From Chitinophagaceae bacterium UBA2375 (lineage in GTDB: Bacteria; Bacteroidota; Bacteroidia; Chitinophagales; Chitinophagaceae), in contig DDTB01000023.1 in assembly GCA_002343985.1 (NCBI GenBank), positions 117,225 to 136,119 on the forward strand: a stretch of DNA of 18,895 nt, written 5' to 3'. Below the pieces are notes generated by a model. The model made no database searches. It was not told the DNA's origin and saw only the letters and a list, made by a program, of their open reading frames with translations. Positions 8,901 to 16,067 of this stretch are shown here, one piece after another (positions within the stretch are counted from its first letter, which is position 1; each line of letters starts with the position of its first letter). A program made the position numbers and the translations under genes.

Positions 8901-11074
8901 CAGATGGCTGCACCCTGATCTGACACATTGCCACTAATCAATGAAGATTTGATTACAAAATCCGGACTGCCATTTGTAAACAAAGCACCGCCATAAGAAA
9001 CAGATTCATTTCCTGATATCCTGCACAAATTAATAAGGGATGAAGATGTACTAAAACTGCATATTCCTCCGCCCTGACCTTGCGACTCATTAGATAAAAT
9101 ACTGGAGCCGAAAATATTCATCTGATAAGAGCTTGGGGTTAGATAAATCCCTCCTCCATCGCCGCCGGATTCGTTGCCCGATAACTCACCACTCCAGAAT
9201 ATAAATTGAGAATTGGAAGAATACCAACCGCCCCCATCGCCGGCACACCGGTTATTGCGTACGCGCATTCCCAGGTTACTGATATACCCGCTCAGGGAAT
9301 CATAGATTCCACCACCGGTCAAGCCGGCATAATTACTTTCCACGGTACACTGAAAAATCGTAAGAACTGATGCGATGTTGAACAATCCGCCACCTCGCCT
9401 GGGGCTGACCGTATATCCATTCACACTGATGTTGGGAGTGACAAATAGAATTCCATTAGCATTACCTTCCACAATATTTATTCCATCCAAAGTGCTGTTT
9501 ACATTTCCGGCATTGATCAGTACATGATAGGCGTTATCTGCTGAACTTCCCGGGGCCCCGATATTACCACTAAGTTTTACGGTGTTCGTAAAAGGGTCCC
9601 TTTGTGATAGTAAGGTTTCGTTTCCGCTGAACCCTCCGTAAATAGGTACATTCGGGACCGTTACAAAAGCATTATTGCGATTGGAATTTGAACAGACAAG
9701 CGAGGCATCGTCATCGGCATCATACTTTGGATAATAAGTTCCATTAGCTACCCAAATTTGCGTAATGCCGCTATTATACTTTGCGGCAATAAGTGCATCT
9801 GCCAACTCCTTTACAGCATTGGCCCAGCTACTTCCATTGCCATTTCTTGTGCTATCTACAAAAACAATTCCCGATCCGTTGGGTACCGCTAGCGCTAACT
9901 GTTTCTCATATACGCCACAATCTACTTTGCCGTAATGGATACGCGGATTATAATCAAGGTCATTATTTATACTACCCGGAACATAGCTGTTGAGGCCTCC
10001 ATTTATACCTGGACTGCATAGCTGCAACCGATAGTCCCCGGATATAGATGGTGCAAGGGTTGCAGCAACCGGGTTCGTAAACAAAGGGTCTGAATTTTGA
10101 TTTTTTGTACCAGTGTAGCCCCCTTCAATAATTGAATAATTAACGAGCGGTACACTGGCTATATCGCTGTTAAATATTGAATTCGAAAATCCAGCAGCAA
10201 GGTTACCCCATATAATGCAATTACTGATTTCAGGATCCGAATCTGCAGAATTTCTTATAGCCCCACCCGTTGTTGTAGCATTATTTCCTGAAAAACTGCA
10301 ATTGACTATTTGCGGTGCAGATGCATTTACATTATACAAAGCTCCGGCATCTACAGCAGTATTTCCTGCAAACAGACAGTTGGTTAAAGGAGGTGAAGCA
10401 TTGTCGCATACCATTCCACCACCATTATTGGTGGTGATATTTGCAGAAAATACACAATTACTGATTGTGGGTGAAGAAGAATTGATTCGCATGCCGGCAC
10501 CACTTCCCCTTCCAAGGGAAATGGCATTCACTGTTATTGTCCCTGTGCCATTAGCATTGCCATACCTGATGTGAAAGCCATTGAGCGCTGTTCCGCTAAC
10601 CGTTCCCGCAGAAACTACCACATGGTAACAGTTATCTGTGTACGAACCAGCAGTGCCCAAATCGCCACTGAGTATCGAAATATTGGTAGCAAAGTTTCGC
10701 TGATTGGTGGCTGTTTCTGTTCCGTTAAATCCACCAAAAATGCGGACACCGTTTTTGAGCACAAATGCATTATCGCGGTCACCAACCGTTATTATCGTTA
10801 GAGCATCTGCCCGTCTATTGGGAATATATGTACCGGCGGCTACCCAAATATCATCGCCCGCAACAGATGCATTAATCACAGCCTGTAAATCATTACTGGC
10901 TGTTGCCCAACTGGTATAAGGGGCTGAGCCCGCGCTGCCGGGTTTTACATACCGGACCACAGCCTGAACTTGAGCAGCGGAGCAGACATAAAAAATGATC
11001 AGCAAAAATAATCTTACATAAATGCGGGTATCATGACAAAGCAGTCTTTGTACCTGGATGAGTAGCTTTGGCAT
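2939..11074 (-). CDS. Giant T9SS-exported beta-helix surface protein
   Basis: A protein of 2711 residues, probably an adhesin or matrix protein displayed by type IX secretion. Residues 1-38 are a signal peptide with a hydrophobic core (RLFLLIIFYVCSAAQVQA). Four similar modules follow at about 39-399, 400-872, 873-1484 and 1485-1955. Each opens with an N-cap (YVDSS/T...GNGSSWANA...IWVANGTYYP...GGFNGTET), runs through Asn/Gly-rich right-handed beta-helix coils (SNC-F-x-N...GGA-I/M-Y), and ends in a choice-of-anchor-Q-like cap (IIQGGYTGT...ADPLF...YRL-CSPA-N-G...DxGAYE). After ~1960 come a beta-rich region starting WKGVNTNWNDKINW, a linker common in T9SS cargo (RYIPARKAWRLLTAPV), and from ~2626 a Por_Secre_tail type A domain (VHPNPVIN...SGQYVLRI). 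The substrate or partner is unknown. It lies 102 bases downstream of the response regulator, same strand, with an operator-like site between them. No catalytic residues were recognised, so a polysaccharide lyase role is possible but unsupported. Confidence 0.88.
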   Translation of the reverse strand: MPKLLIQVQRLLCHDTRIYVRLFLLIIFYVCSAAQVQAVVRYVKPGSAGSAPYTSWATASNDLQAVINASVAGDDIWVAAGTYIPNRRADALTIITVGDRDNAFVLKNGVRIFGGFNGTETATNQRNFATNISILSGDLGTAGSYTDNCYHVVVSAGTVSGTALNGFHIRYGNANGTGTITVNAISLGRGSGAGMRINSSSPTISNCVFSANITTNNGGGMVCDNASPPLTNCLFAGNTAVDAGALYNVNASAPQIVNCSFSGNNATTTGGAIRNSADSDPEISNCIIWGNLAAGFSNSIFNSDIASVPLVNYSIIEGGYTGTKNQNSDPLFTNPVAATLAPSISGDYRLQLCSPGINGGLNSYVPGSINNDLDYNPRIHYGKVDCGVYEKQLALAVPNGSGIVFVDSTRNGNGSSWANAVKELADALIAAKYNSGITQIWVANGTYYPKYDADDDASLVCSNSNRNNAFVTVPNVPIYGGFSGNETLLSQRDPFTNTVKLSGNIGAPGSSADNAYHVLINAGNVNSTLDGINIVEGNANGILFVTPNISVNGYTVSPRRGGGLFNIASVLTIFQCTVESNYAGLTGGGIYDSLSGYISNLGMRVRNNRCAGDGGGWYSSNSQFIFWSGELSGNESGGDGGGIYLTPSSYQMNIFGSSILSNESQGQGGGICSFSTSSSLINLCRISGNESVSYGGALFTNGSPDFVIKSSLISGNVSDQGAAIWHAYTSFTHTNITVTGNRATTRGGAFGLGVSNGNIRNTIVYGNSASTAGTEAVYLSASTLNQNASIIQGGFDAATDADPLFIAPEPAASAPTSIGNYRIQKCSPALNGGNNTHLSGSDISDLDFTQRVQQIRVDMGAYELNIIFAIPGAGGIIYVDSSKTGNGSSWANATPSLSDALQAAKFNSAITQIWVAKGTYYPVYDARDGRGLACTNTNRNNSFVLVNNVKIYGGFNGTETIVSQRDFVTNKTTLNGDIGTIGLQDDNCYHVVVSAGNVGTAELDGFSIINGRGLQTGVSGSAINGTGVILQHGAGLNCAVSSPRITNCRFENNIVSNVGEGGGGAMYISLNSQPVISQCSFSMNVAALSGGAIFTGSQFDVSISNCNFSNNQAPANGGGAIYVANNARATIDQSMFTENEGLFGGAILNSAGVITKVYRSSFSLCDADFGGAIHNNVNSSLEVDSSTFAQNSGIYGGAIHAINSANVTLSSCSFSENNAFVNGGVIFAVPGVDGTLTDCIFSANTADNNGNVLWFDNSSDFLFLRCRFENNGIANPGGCTIFSGGSTSRFENCIIKGNIADYDHLLMSVASNTHLINTEITGNELNSNHSSIAIIGGIFTASNCTIAANKKNFNATGSVLWVQSTTNVFIDNSIIWGNETNIAGASPFSLTAGSITATNSIIQGGYTGTNILNADPRFILPEPAANAPTTAGNYRIKACSPAINSGDNALIPSGITVDLDSMSRIYIVNVDRGAYERRLPVPDINGIVYVDSSNVNNEGDGSSWANAAPELADALKAAITDNSIEEIWVANGTYIPLYRADDNGTSFACSLTVRDNTFRLLPNVKIYGGFAGGETDTTGRDFIANETILSGDIGTAGNHSDNAYHVAMAVGNIGSAVLDGFTITRGNANVNFNYNIDGNLVYRSKGGGMQIIAASPLVNQCLFNNNYALLDGGAMYINTSSAIVKSTVFSNNEADDKGGAVAADLSPAVFSDNQFNENKVLNAMSLQGGGAVYGNGSAMTFRKCDFTSNEVNGSGQGGGMFLLGNAKTTISACNISGNVAGGEGGGLYTNNTTTEIINSAIYGNVSGADGGAIYNYFFTNCSIKNSTIAANRAAGQGGGIVFAATGNVSNSIIYNNLAPAYSNIWDFTIPTVSHSIIQGGYAGTNNFDLTPLFINPQSAASAPTTTGDYRLQACSPALNAGNNSLVPSGVNNDLDSLTRIRYDLVDIGAYEKQDIDLANSTWKGVNTNWNDKINWCGGYVPYDTTNVIIPLTTNQPVVGAGFSNAVKNISLASGTSLTVNNTSDFTIHGTYSNSGSAIHNLGEWVMAGNAAAQLFPGSLGSITAMHNLRLKNPSGIGLNKSFSITGALIPEAGNIELINDTVTLKSGAAATARIDSVRAGASFSYTGTGKFEIERYIPARKAWRLLTAPVNAYQSINADWQEGQTNLTLVNSNTSPGYGTHISGPQTGSGFDFSNTNNPSMMVYNQPSNTVTPIANTNVLTLNHQQGYMLFVHGSRGYDLALNHLGTPDPTVLRSRGTIKTGDQPIPVAASGFTLIGNPYASSVDFDQLLRTNTGNAFTLWDPNRIGSYGYGGYVTFTKVGLSYVAAPPPVSAGIGQFIQSGAAFFVEGSGTAGTITFHEKSKVDNTVSTVFRSADSSIASARINLIRIANSSGLQTPVDGTLAVFSEMAHQGADAIDAGKKLNDNQNIGLRQGNRVLAIEGRAPIGMQDTLFLNTSQLQQRSYVLEFIPGYIQRHGLQAWLIDKYLNQHVQLSLADTGLYQFAVQSDAASAASDRFMIVFQQDMSGPVPVQFTSVNGTCDQKAVSVQWSVAGQINIRDYAVEFSTDGRVFAEAGIVPTQAQQAGNYLFVHTNSNGGNGYYRVRSNGSNGETLYSEVVFVPACHFKTQITVHPNPVINAIMQVHLENVPEGIYRLQLFNAEGKTVWKGSVTHSGGTRMYKVSVDQILASGQYVLRITQHDGQQQSIPLLFR
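5200..10960 (-). repeat. Four tandem homologous protein modules in one gene
   Basis: The four beta-helix modules of the giant protein lie at roughly 9875-10960, 8459-9874, 6622-8458 and 5200-6621. They share N- and C-caps but differ in the number of coils, giving about 360, 470, 610 and 475 residues. Similarity is also visible at DNA level in the cap regions, for example the stretch encoding SSWANA near 6560, 8405 and 9825. This looks like ancient intragenic duplication followed by divergence, not a recent exact repeat. Boundaries are approximate. Confidence 0.75.
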
Positions 11075-11119
11075 ATAAAAAGTTTATACCGAAACTATCC
11101 AGATATTAAAGGGATGGGC

Positions 11120-11136
11120 ATACCCCGTTGGGTGAA
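11120..11136. promoter_or_regulatory. Operator-like half-palindrome before the giant gene
   Basis: ATACCCC-GT-TGGG (11120-11132) matches 11 of 13 bases of the perfect palindrome before the kinase gene, in the same orientation relative to the downstream gene. The right arm is degenerate (TGGGTG instead of TGGGGTAT). Forty-five bases separate it from the giant gene's start codon. It is proposed as a binding site for the adjacent response regulator or another dimeric factor. The gap 11075-11176 contains no terminator I can see after the regulator gene, so read-through from the operon is also possible. Confidence 0.5.
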
Positions 11137-11176
11137 ATTGCGAGGAAAATAATTTGATCAAAAAGGGCAGATATAC

Positions 11177-11833
11177 TTACAGCTTAGATATGGCTTTCAT
11201 CTGGCCACCTTTAATAATGGCTTCAGCCCGGCTGCTGACGTGCAGTTTTTTGTAAATATGCTTAACATGGGTGCGTACCGTATCGTAGCTGATGCTGGCT
11301 TTATCTGCAATCATTTTAAAATCAAGGCCTTCCGTCATTAACTGGAGGATTTCCTTTTCCCGCTCACTTAACTCAATATCGGATTGCCCCGGTACGGGGG
11401 CCATGAACCGGTTGGCATTAAAAAAAGAAACAACTTTTTTAGCAACGCCCACATTCATGGCTGCACCACCATTATACACTTCCCTTATGGCATCGAGGTA
11501 CTTCCCTGGAGGGTCATTTTTCAGGATATATCCGGATGCCCCGGAGCATAATGCATGAAATATTTTTTCACTGTCGTTAAATACCGTTTGAATCACAATT
11601 TTAATATCCGGAAAATGAGCGCTGAGTTGCCTGGTTACTTCAATGCCATCGGGCCCAGGCATTTCTATATCCATCAATACCACATCAGGTGACGACTTCC
11701 TGATTTTCTCCACACAGCTTGTCCCATCGCTAAAGGCACCTGTGCAATTGAAGCCGGGAGTGCCATTCAAAATGGCTTCAAGCGCTTCCCTAACCAACTT
11801 ATTATCTTCAAATATAGCAACGCGTATTTCCAT
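11177..11833 (-). CDS. NarL/LuxR-family response regulator
   Basis: A protein of 218 residues, the normal length for the family. The receiver domain covers ~1-120, with the acidic pair E9/D10, the phosphoacceptor D55 in VVLMDIEMPGPDG, the switch residues T83 and Y102, and the conserved K105. A C-terminal LuxR-type helix-turn-helix spans ~153-205 (LSEREKEILQLMTEG...DTVRTHVKHIYKKL). All key residues are present, so it should be phosphorylated and bind DNA as a dimer. It starts 21 bases after the stop of the kinase gene on the same strand, so the two form a cognate pair in one operon. The giant surface-protein gene follows 102 bases later and is the obvious candidate target. Palindromes before both transcription units fit dimeric binding, but the link is inferred. 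Confidence 0.93.
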   Translation of the reverse strand: MEIRVAIFEDNKLVREALEAILNGTPGFNCTGAFSDGTSCVEKIRKSSPDVVLMDIEMPGPDGIEVTRQLSAHFPDIKIVIQTVFNDSEKIFHALCSGASGYILKNDPPGKYLDAIREVYNGGAAMNVGVAKKVVSFFNANRFMAPVPGQSDIELSEREKEILQLMTEGLDFKMIADKASISYDTVRTHVKHIYKKLHVSSRAEAIIKGGQMKAISKL

Positions 11834-11854
11834 GCTGTTATAAAATTGAGGTGT

Positions 11855-14800
11855 TTAATTTAATTTCTCTATACCTCTTTGAGGTAAATATAAATGAACG
11901 GTTGTACCCTGGCCCGGAGAACCGGTTATCAACAGTTCAGCATTGATTTCCTTAGCCCTGTTCATCATATTCCTTAACCCGTTTCCTGGTTTTACTTCAT
12001 CAGGCTTGTAACCCTGTCCGTTGTCAGAAAAATGTATAGTAATGCCATCTGCACCCTCAGTAATGGTGAAGTCAAACTGGCTTGCATTGCTGTATTTAAC
12101 GGCATTGTTGATGGCTTCTTTAAACAAAAGGTAGATATTTCTCCTTATTTCAGCGGGTAATACCGATTTACTGTAATGCCCGTTGATATTGGACCTGACA
12201 CGGATATTTTTTACGGCGGCCATTTGTACGGCATAATCTTCCAGCCGTTGCAATAATTGCTGAAGGTTGTCATTGCCAGGGTTTATGAGCCAAACAATAT
12301 CATTGAGTTTGTTTACCATCTCACCTGCATTATGCTGTATGACATTAAGGGAATTTTTAATTTCAGGGCTTTCATTCCCCTTCATTTGTTCCTTAGCCAG
12401 ATGGCTGTACATGGATATTCCGCTTAGAGTGGCCCCTACTTCATCATGCAATTCAGCGCTGATCCTTAGCCTTTCATCCAGTACATTCTTTTTACTTTTA
12501 TATTCCAATTCCGATATCATTTGTTGAGCAGCCGTTTTTTCACTTTCGCGCTGACGTATAGCTGAAATACGTTTTTTAATTATATAATAAATAATACCGC
12601 CTATCAATAATGAAAGCATTGTCATAAACCACCACGTTAACCAAAAGGGCTTCCTGATTGTAAATGCAAATTCAGCAGCCGGCCCCCATTGCTGATGCCT
12701 GTCGATAGCCCTCACCATGAAGGTATATTTGCCCGGAGGCACATAAGGGTATCTTGCTGCAGGTTCCTGGGAAGGATCACTCCAATCCTGATCAAGGCCG
12801 GCCAGTTTATAGCTAAAGTAAACCTGGTCATTTGTATAATCCCCACTCAGCGAAAATTGAAATGTAATGTTGTTTTGATCATACGGCAGAACGGCTGATT
12901 CGGGTAAATTGTAAAATGGTTTACTTTCTGAAGTGCTCTTAGTCTTTTTATTGGTACTGTCAGCTAAATTAAGTTTACCATCATTATTATTTAAAATCCA
13001 GTTTTTTAAGACTGCTGAAGCATGTCCATACGAACTATCCAAATTTGAGATATTCAATACGCTGGTTTCATATGAATTAATTGAATGAATAAAAACCTTG
13101 TCTTCAATGATGTTACCTAAAATCATTAACGGAGTATACAAGCCATCCTTTTCTGTAATTCGCAAAATTCCTTTTCTGTTTTTTTCGTCATTTTTGACAG
13201 ACTGAAAATAGTTTGCCGGGATTCGGCTAATGCCATTATTTGAATTAAACCAAATATTTTTATTTTTGTCAAATCCCTTCAACAAGTAGGATTTACCGGA
13301 AGTTGCACCCTGTTCATCAGTTATCAGCATCATTTCATTGCCAAGCAAATACCCGATTCCAGTATTCGAACTCATCCACACTCCTCCATGTACATCTTCC
13401 ACGATATTTGAAATCATTCTTCCCGGCAGGCCTTCATACTCAGTATAATGGGTAAATACGGAATCTTTGAATTTTGTGAGCCCGTCAAATGATGCAATCC
13501 AAGCACTGCCATCCTTACTTTCCAATATCCTGAATACATTATCGCTAAGTAACCCATTATTCTTTGTTAGCCATTCCATATTATCGCCATTCAAATAAAG
13601 TACACCCCTTGTTGTTCCTATCATTAAACGACCTTTTCGATCCGCTGTTACAGAACGAACAAAGTCATTTACCTGGCTGGAACGTGAACGGTAAAACTTA
13701 ATGTTATTTCCAGTAAAGCATGCTAACCCTGATTGTAATGGCGCGCCGAACTTTCGAATATAAAACCATAATTGCCCATCCTTATCAACAAACATTGGAT
13801 TAATATAGCCAGTGGCAATAGAATCTGCATCTGCCAGTTTATACAATAAATTTCCCGTTGCTTTGTAAAGACCTTTGTCTTTATCACCAATAATTAATGA
13901 TCCATCATTTTCAACTATAAGCCCATTTATATTTCTTTGGGCATATCCCGGGAAATTTACCAAACGGGTTACGTTATTTTCATGATAACAGGTTACACCT
14001 TTAAATGAAACAAACCAGCAAACGCCGTTTTTATCTATAGCGATATTGTTTATTTTATTATCCGCGATTCCCTCCTGGACACCAAAAACCGTAAATGTAT
14101 TTCCATCAAACCGCGTGACCCCGCTTTCGTATGTGCTAATCCAGATATTTCCATTCCGGTCCTCTTCAATATCAGAAACCAGGTCTCCGCTCAGTCCGTT
14201 GTTCTTTGTAAAACGCACCAGGCTCTTCCCATTATATACAGCCACTCCGCTATCTGTACCAATCCAGATATTCCCTTTTCGGTCTTCTGTAAAACAACTC
14301 ACCACATCATGGTTCAACCCGTCAGCCTTGGTAAGATGTATAAATTTACTTTCATCAAATATTGATATCCCATTCCTGCTGCCGATCCAAACCCGGTTTT
14401 TCGAATCTGACATCAGCCCCCTTACCCCATTCGACCGCATCCCTTCCTTCTTAGTAAAATGAGTAAAGTACTTCCCATCGAAACGGGTTATGCCATTAAC
14501 AAGGTTTTTCATCCAGACATTGCCATGTTTATCTTCTGTAAAACCACTACTGCCACCAACTCCGACAGCATTCAGTTTCATGTTTTTATAATGGGTAAAA
14601 CGATTTCCATCATAGCAACTTATTCCTTTTGCACCGGAGTATATCCATATATTACCCTTGCTGTCTTCAAATGAATAAAAAACAAGATCAGCCATAAGTC
14701 CGTTCTTTACCCCAAACGTCTGGCTGTATTGACCATCAAAGCAGATGAGTCCATCAAATGTTGAAAACCAAAGGTTGCCTTTACGATCTTCCATGACATG

Positions 14801-15385
14801 GAACACATTTGAAGAAGAAAATCCATGGAACGCATTCAACTCTTTCATGTTATAGCGCGATCCAGGCCTTACGGACATGGGCAACAATTTTTTCATTGCA
14901 GGCTTCCGGCATGGCACCACCTCGCCAATTGCAGGAACCCGTACACCGGTGATAACCGAATCCTTATGAGATCCAGTCCTTTTGGCAGACGATGAATCCA
15001 AATTGAATAAAACCTGTATTAGTTTATCCTCATCAATACTGATGGTATCAGGTTTGCCCTTTATCGTTGTGCTGTTTGATTCAAGTGTATCAATAAGCAA
15101 CCATTGAGCTGGTACCGAAACTGGCGCTGATAAGAAACCCGTATCTTTTACACTCATATCTGCAGGAACGGGAACGCCTGTTTTGGCCGGTTGCCCTTTG
15201 CTGTCCTTATATGGCAGGATACTGTCACCGGTTAGCACATTTGCCAGGTAGGGCTGTTTAGCCGGAAACCGAATAATTTGGGGTTGGGCATATAGCATCG
15301 GAGGCAGGTCTGGGTTTACATTCTCCGATTGCATACAAGCATTAAGCATGCATGTAACTAATATAATCAGAAACTGAACTTTCAT
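11855..15385 (-). CDS. Sensor histidine kinase, two propellers and Y_Y_Y domain
   Basis: A protein of 1176 residues. The N-terminus (MKVQFLIILVTCMLNAC) is an export signal with a possible lipobox at C17, although Asn at -2 is atypical. Residues ~20-185 carry no known domain. From ~185 to ~760 there are about 13 Reg_prop blades (for example EDRKGNIWIGTDSGVAVYNG), enough for two seven-bladed periplasmic propellers. A Y_Y_Y Ig-like domain follows (~835-912, SYKLAGLDQDW...PPGKYTFMVRA), then one transmembrane helix (~916-940). The cytoplasmic part is HisKA_3 with phosphoacceptor H980 (ELHDEVGATLSG) and a HATPase_c domain with N box NNAVKYSN (~1092), DNGQG (~1120) and GNGLRNM (~1135). The sensor resembles that of hybrid regulators for glycan sensing, but it has no receiver or AraC domain; the partner is the separate regulator downstream. 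The ligand is unknown, possibly a glycan or surface cue. Confidence 0.92.
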   Translation of the reverse strand: MKVQFLIILVTCMLNACMQSENVNPDLPPMLYAQPQIIRFPAKQPYLANVLTGDSILPYKDSKGQPAKTGVPVPADMSVKDTGFLSAPVSVPAQWLLIDTLESNSTTIKGKPDTISIDEDKLIQVLFNLDSSSAKRTGSHKDSVITGVRVPAIGEVVPCRKPAMKKLLPMSVRPGSRYNMKELNAFHGFSSSNVFHVMEDRKGNLWFSTFDGLICFDGQYSQTFGVKNGLMADLVFYSFEDSKGNIWIYSGAKGISCYDGNRFTHYKNMKLNAVGVGGSSGFTEDKHGNVWMKNLVNGITRFDGKYFTHFTKKEGMRSNGVRGLMSDSKNRVWIGSRNGISIFDESKFIHLTKADGLNHDVVSCFTEDRKGNIWIGTDSGVAVYNGKSLVRFTKNNGLSGDLVSDIEEDRNGNIWISTYESGVTRFDGNTFTVFGVQEGIADNKINNIAIDKNGVCWFVSFKGVTCYHENNVTRLVNFPGYAQRNINGLIVENDGSLIIGDKDKGLYKATGNLLYKLADADSIATGYINPMFVDKDGQLWFYIRKFGAPLQSGLACFTGNNIKFYRSRSSQVNDFVRSVTADRKGRLMIGTTRGVLYLNGDNMEWLTKNNGLLSDNVFRILESKDGSAWIASFDGLTKFKDSVFTHYTEYEGLPGRMISNIVEDVHGGVWMSSNTGIGYLLGNEMMLITDEQGATSGKSYLLKGFDKNKNIWFNSNNGISRIPANYFQSVKNDEKNRKGILRITEKDGLYTPLMILGNIIEDKVFIHSINSYETSVLNISNLDSSYGHASAVLKNWILNNNDGKLNLADSTNKKTKSTSESKPFYNLPESAVLPYDQNNITFQFSLSGDYTNDQVYFSYKLAGLDQDWSDPSQEPAARYPYVPPGKYTFMVRAIDRHQQWGPAAEFAFTIRKPFWLTWWFMTMLSLLIGGIIYYIIKKRISAIRQRESEKTAAQQMISELEYKSKKNVLDERLRISAELHDEVGATLSGISMYSHLAKEQMKGNESPEIKNSLNVIQHNAGEMVNKLNDIVWLINPGNDNLQQLLQRLEDYAVQMAAVKNIRVRSNINGHYSKSVLPAEIRRNIYLLFKEAINNAVKYSNASQFDFTITEGADGITIHFSDNGQGYKPDEVKPGNGLRNMMNRAKEINAELLITGSPGQGTTVHLYLPQRGIEKLN

Positions 15386-15441
15386 GCCGATGAATTAATC
15401 AAATGGATACAAAAGATAAAGTAATTATTTCGCAATGAGAG

Positions 15442-15458
15442 ATACCCCAATGGGGTAT
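15442..15458. promoter_or_regulatory. 17-base palindrome before the kinase operon
   Basis: ATACCCCA-A-TGGGGTAT has perfect 8-base arms around one central base. Fifty-six bases separate it from the kinase start codon. A related copy lies before the giant surface-protein gene at 11120. The symmetry suits a dimeric DNA-binding protein such as the NarL-type regulator encoded in this operon, which would mean autoregulation. Binding is inferred from position and symmetry only. Confidence 0.55.
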
Positions 15459-15516
15459 GGTTAAATGATTCCAGTACCAATTCGGGTCCAGGGGTACATG
15501 CACCGGTATTTGATGA

Positions 15517-16014
15517 GTAAAAGGTAAACCGGAATTTTTTCATATTGGCGAAAACGAATTACCTGCCTGGGAAGAAGACCGTGTTGCATATAAACTGATC
15601 GCCGGTGAAGCATGCAACCGAAGGTCCGGTGTGCCGGTATACAGCAGATTGCATATGCTGGAAATAAAGAGTAAAACCCGCCAAAAAATATCCATAGGCG
15701 GGCATTTGTATGGTGAATCGGGGCTGTACCTACTGGAAGGGGGCATTGAAAGTGAAGGGCATGAGTATGGAGCAAAGCAAATGCTTGTTACTAAAGACAG
15801 CCATTTATGCGAGTTTATCATACAGCTAAACAGCAGCTTGTACATATTTGGCGGAGAACCATTCCCGGAGGAAAGATTTATAGACTGGAACTTTGTGTCA
15901 ACCGATAAGGGGCTAATCGACAAAGCAAAGCAAGATTGGAAGGCACAGGAATTTGATAAGATTATGGGTGATGAAACTGAGTTTATACCATATCCAACAT
16001 TTCCAAAAAGGTAA
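15517..16014 (+). pseudogene. Pirin, N-terminally truncated
   Basis: The open frame after a TGA at 15514-15516 encodes the middle and C-terminal cupin of a pirin-family protein. It has the inter-domain stretch KPEFFHIGENELPAW, then KLIAGEA, HLYGESGLYLLEGGIE, and the diagnostic C-terminal motif SLYIFGGEPFPEERFIDWNF followed by VSTDK and a DETEFIPYP ending. Full pirins are about 280-300 residues; only ~165 codons remain. The N-terminal metal-binding cupin (His/His/His/Glu) is absent. The first possible starts are GTG at 15631 and ATG at 15655, both inside the C-terminal domain, so a functional product is unlikely. The 5' break falls near 15515, next to the kinase promoter. The fragment converges on the 826-residue gene after a 53-base gap with no clear terminator. 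The family call is firm; non-function is inferred. Confidence 0.75.
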
Positions 16015-16067
16015 TCGGAAATGTATATCTGACATATATCAATTAAGGTTTCACCGGATGAATCACA

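Noticed and set aside
3621..10919. Plus-strand ORFs of 60-130 codons inside the giant gene
   Set aside because: They are antisense shadows of a repetitive coding sequence; their translations show no domains and no independent signals.
11075..11110. Exact Bacteroidota -7/-33 promoter before the giant gene
   Set aside because: TAGTTTCG resembles TAnnTTTG with one mismatch, but no convincing -33 element stands at the right distance, so no promoter coordinates are claimed.
11140..11176. Terminator after the response regulator
   Set aside because: Only the short palindrome TTTGATCAAA near T-rich sequence is present, with no GC-rich stem and loop.
15540..15923. 127-residue ORF on the minus strand
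   Set aside because: It is antisense to the pirin fragment, whose protein sequence is clearly recognisable, and its own translation resembles no family.
16015..16067. Bidirectional terminator between the pirin fragment and the 826-residue gene
   Set aside because: Only weak AT-rich symmetry (TATAT/ATATA) is present and there is no stable stem.
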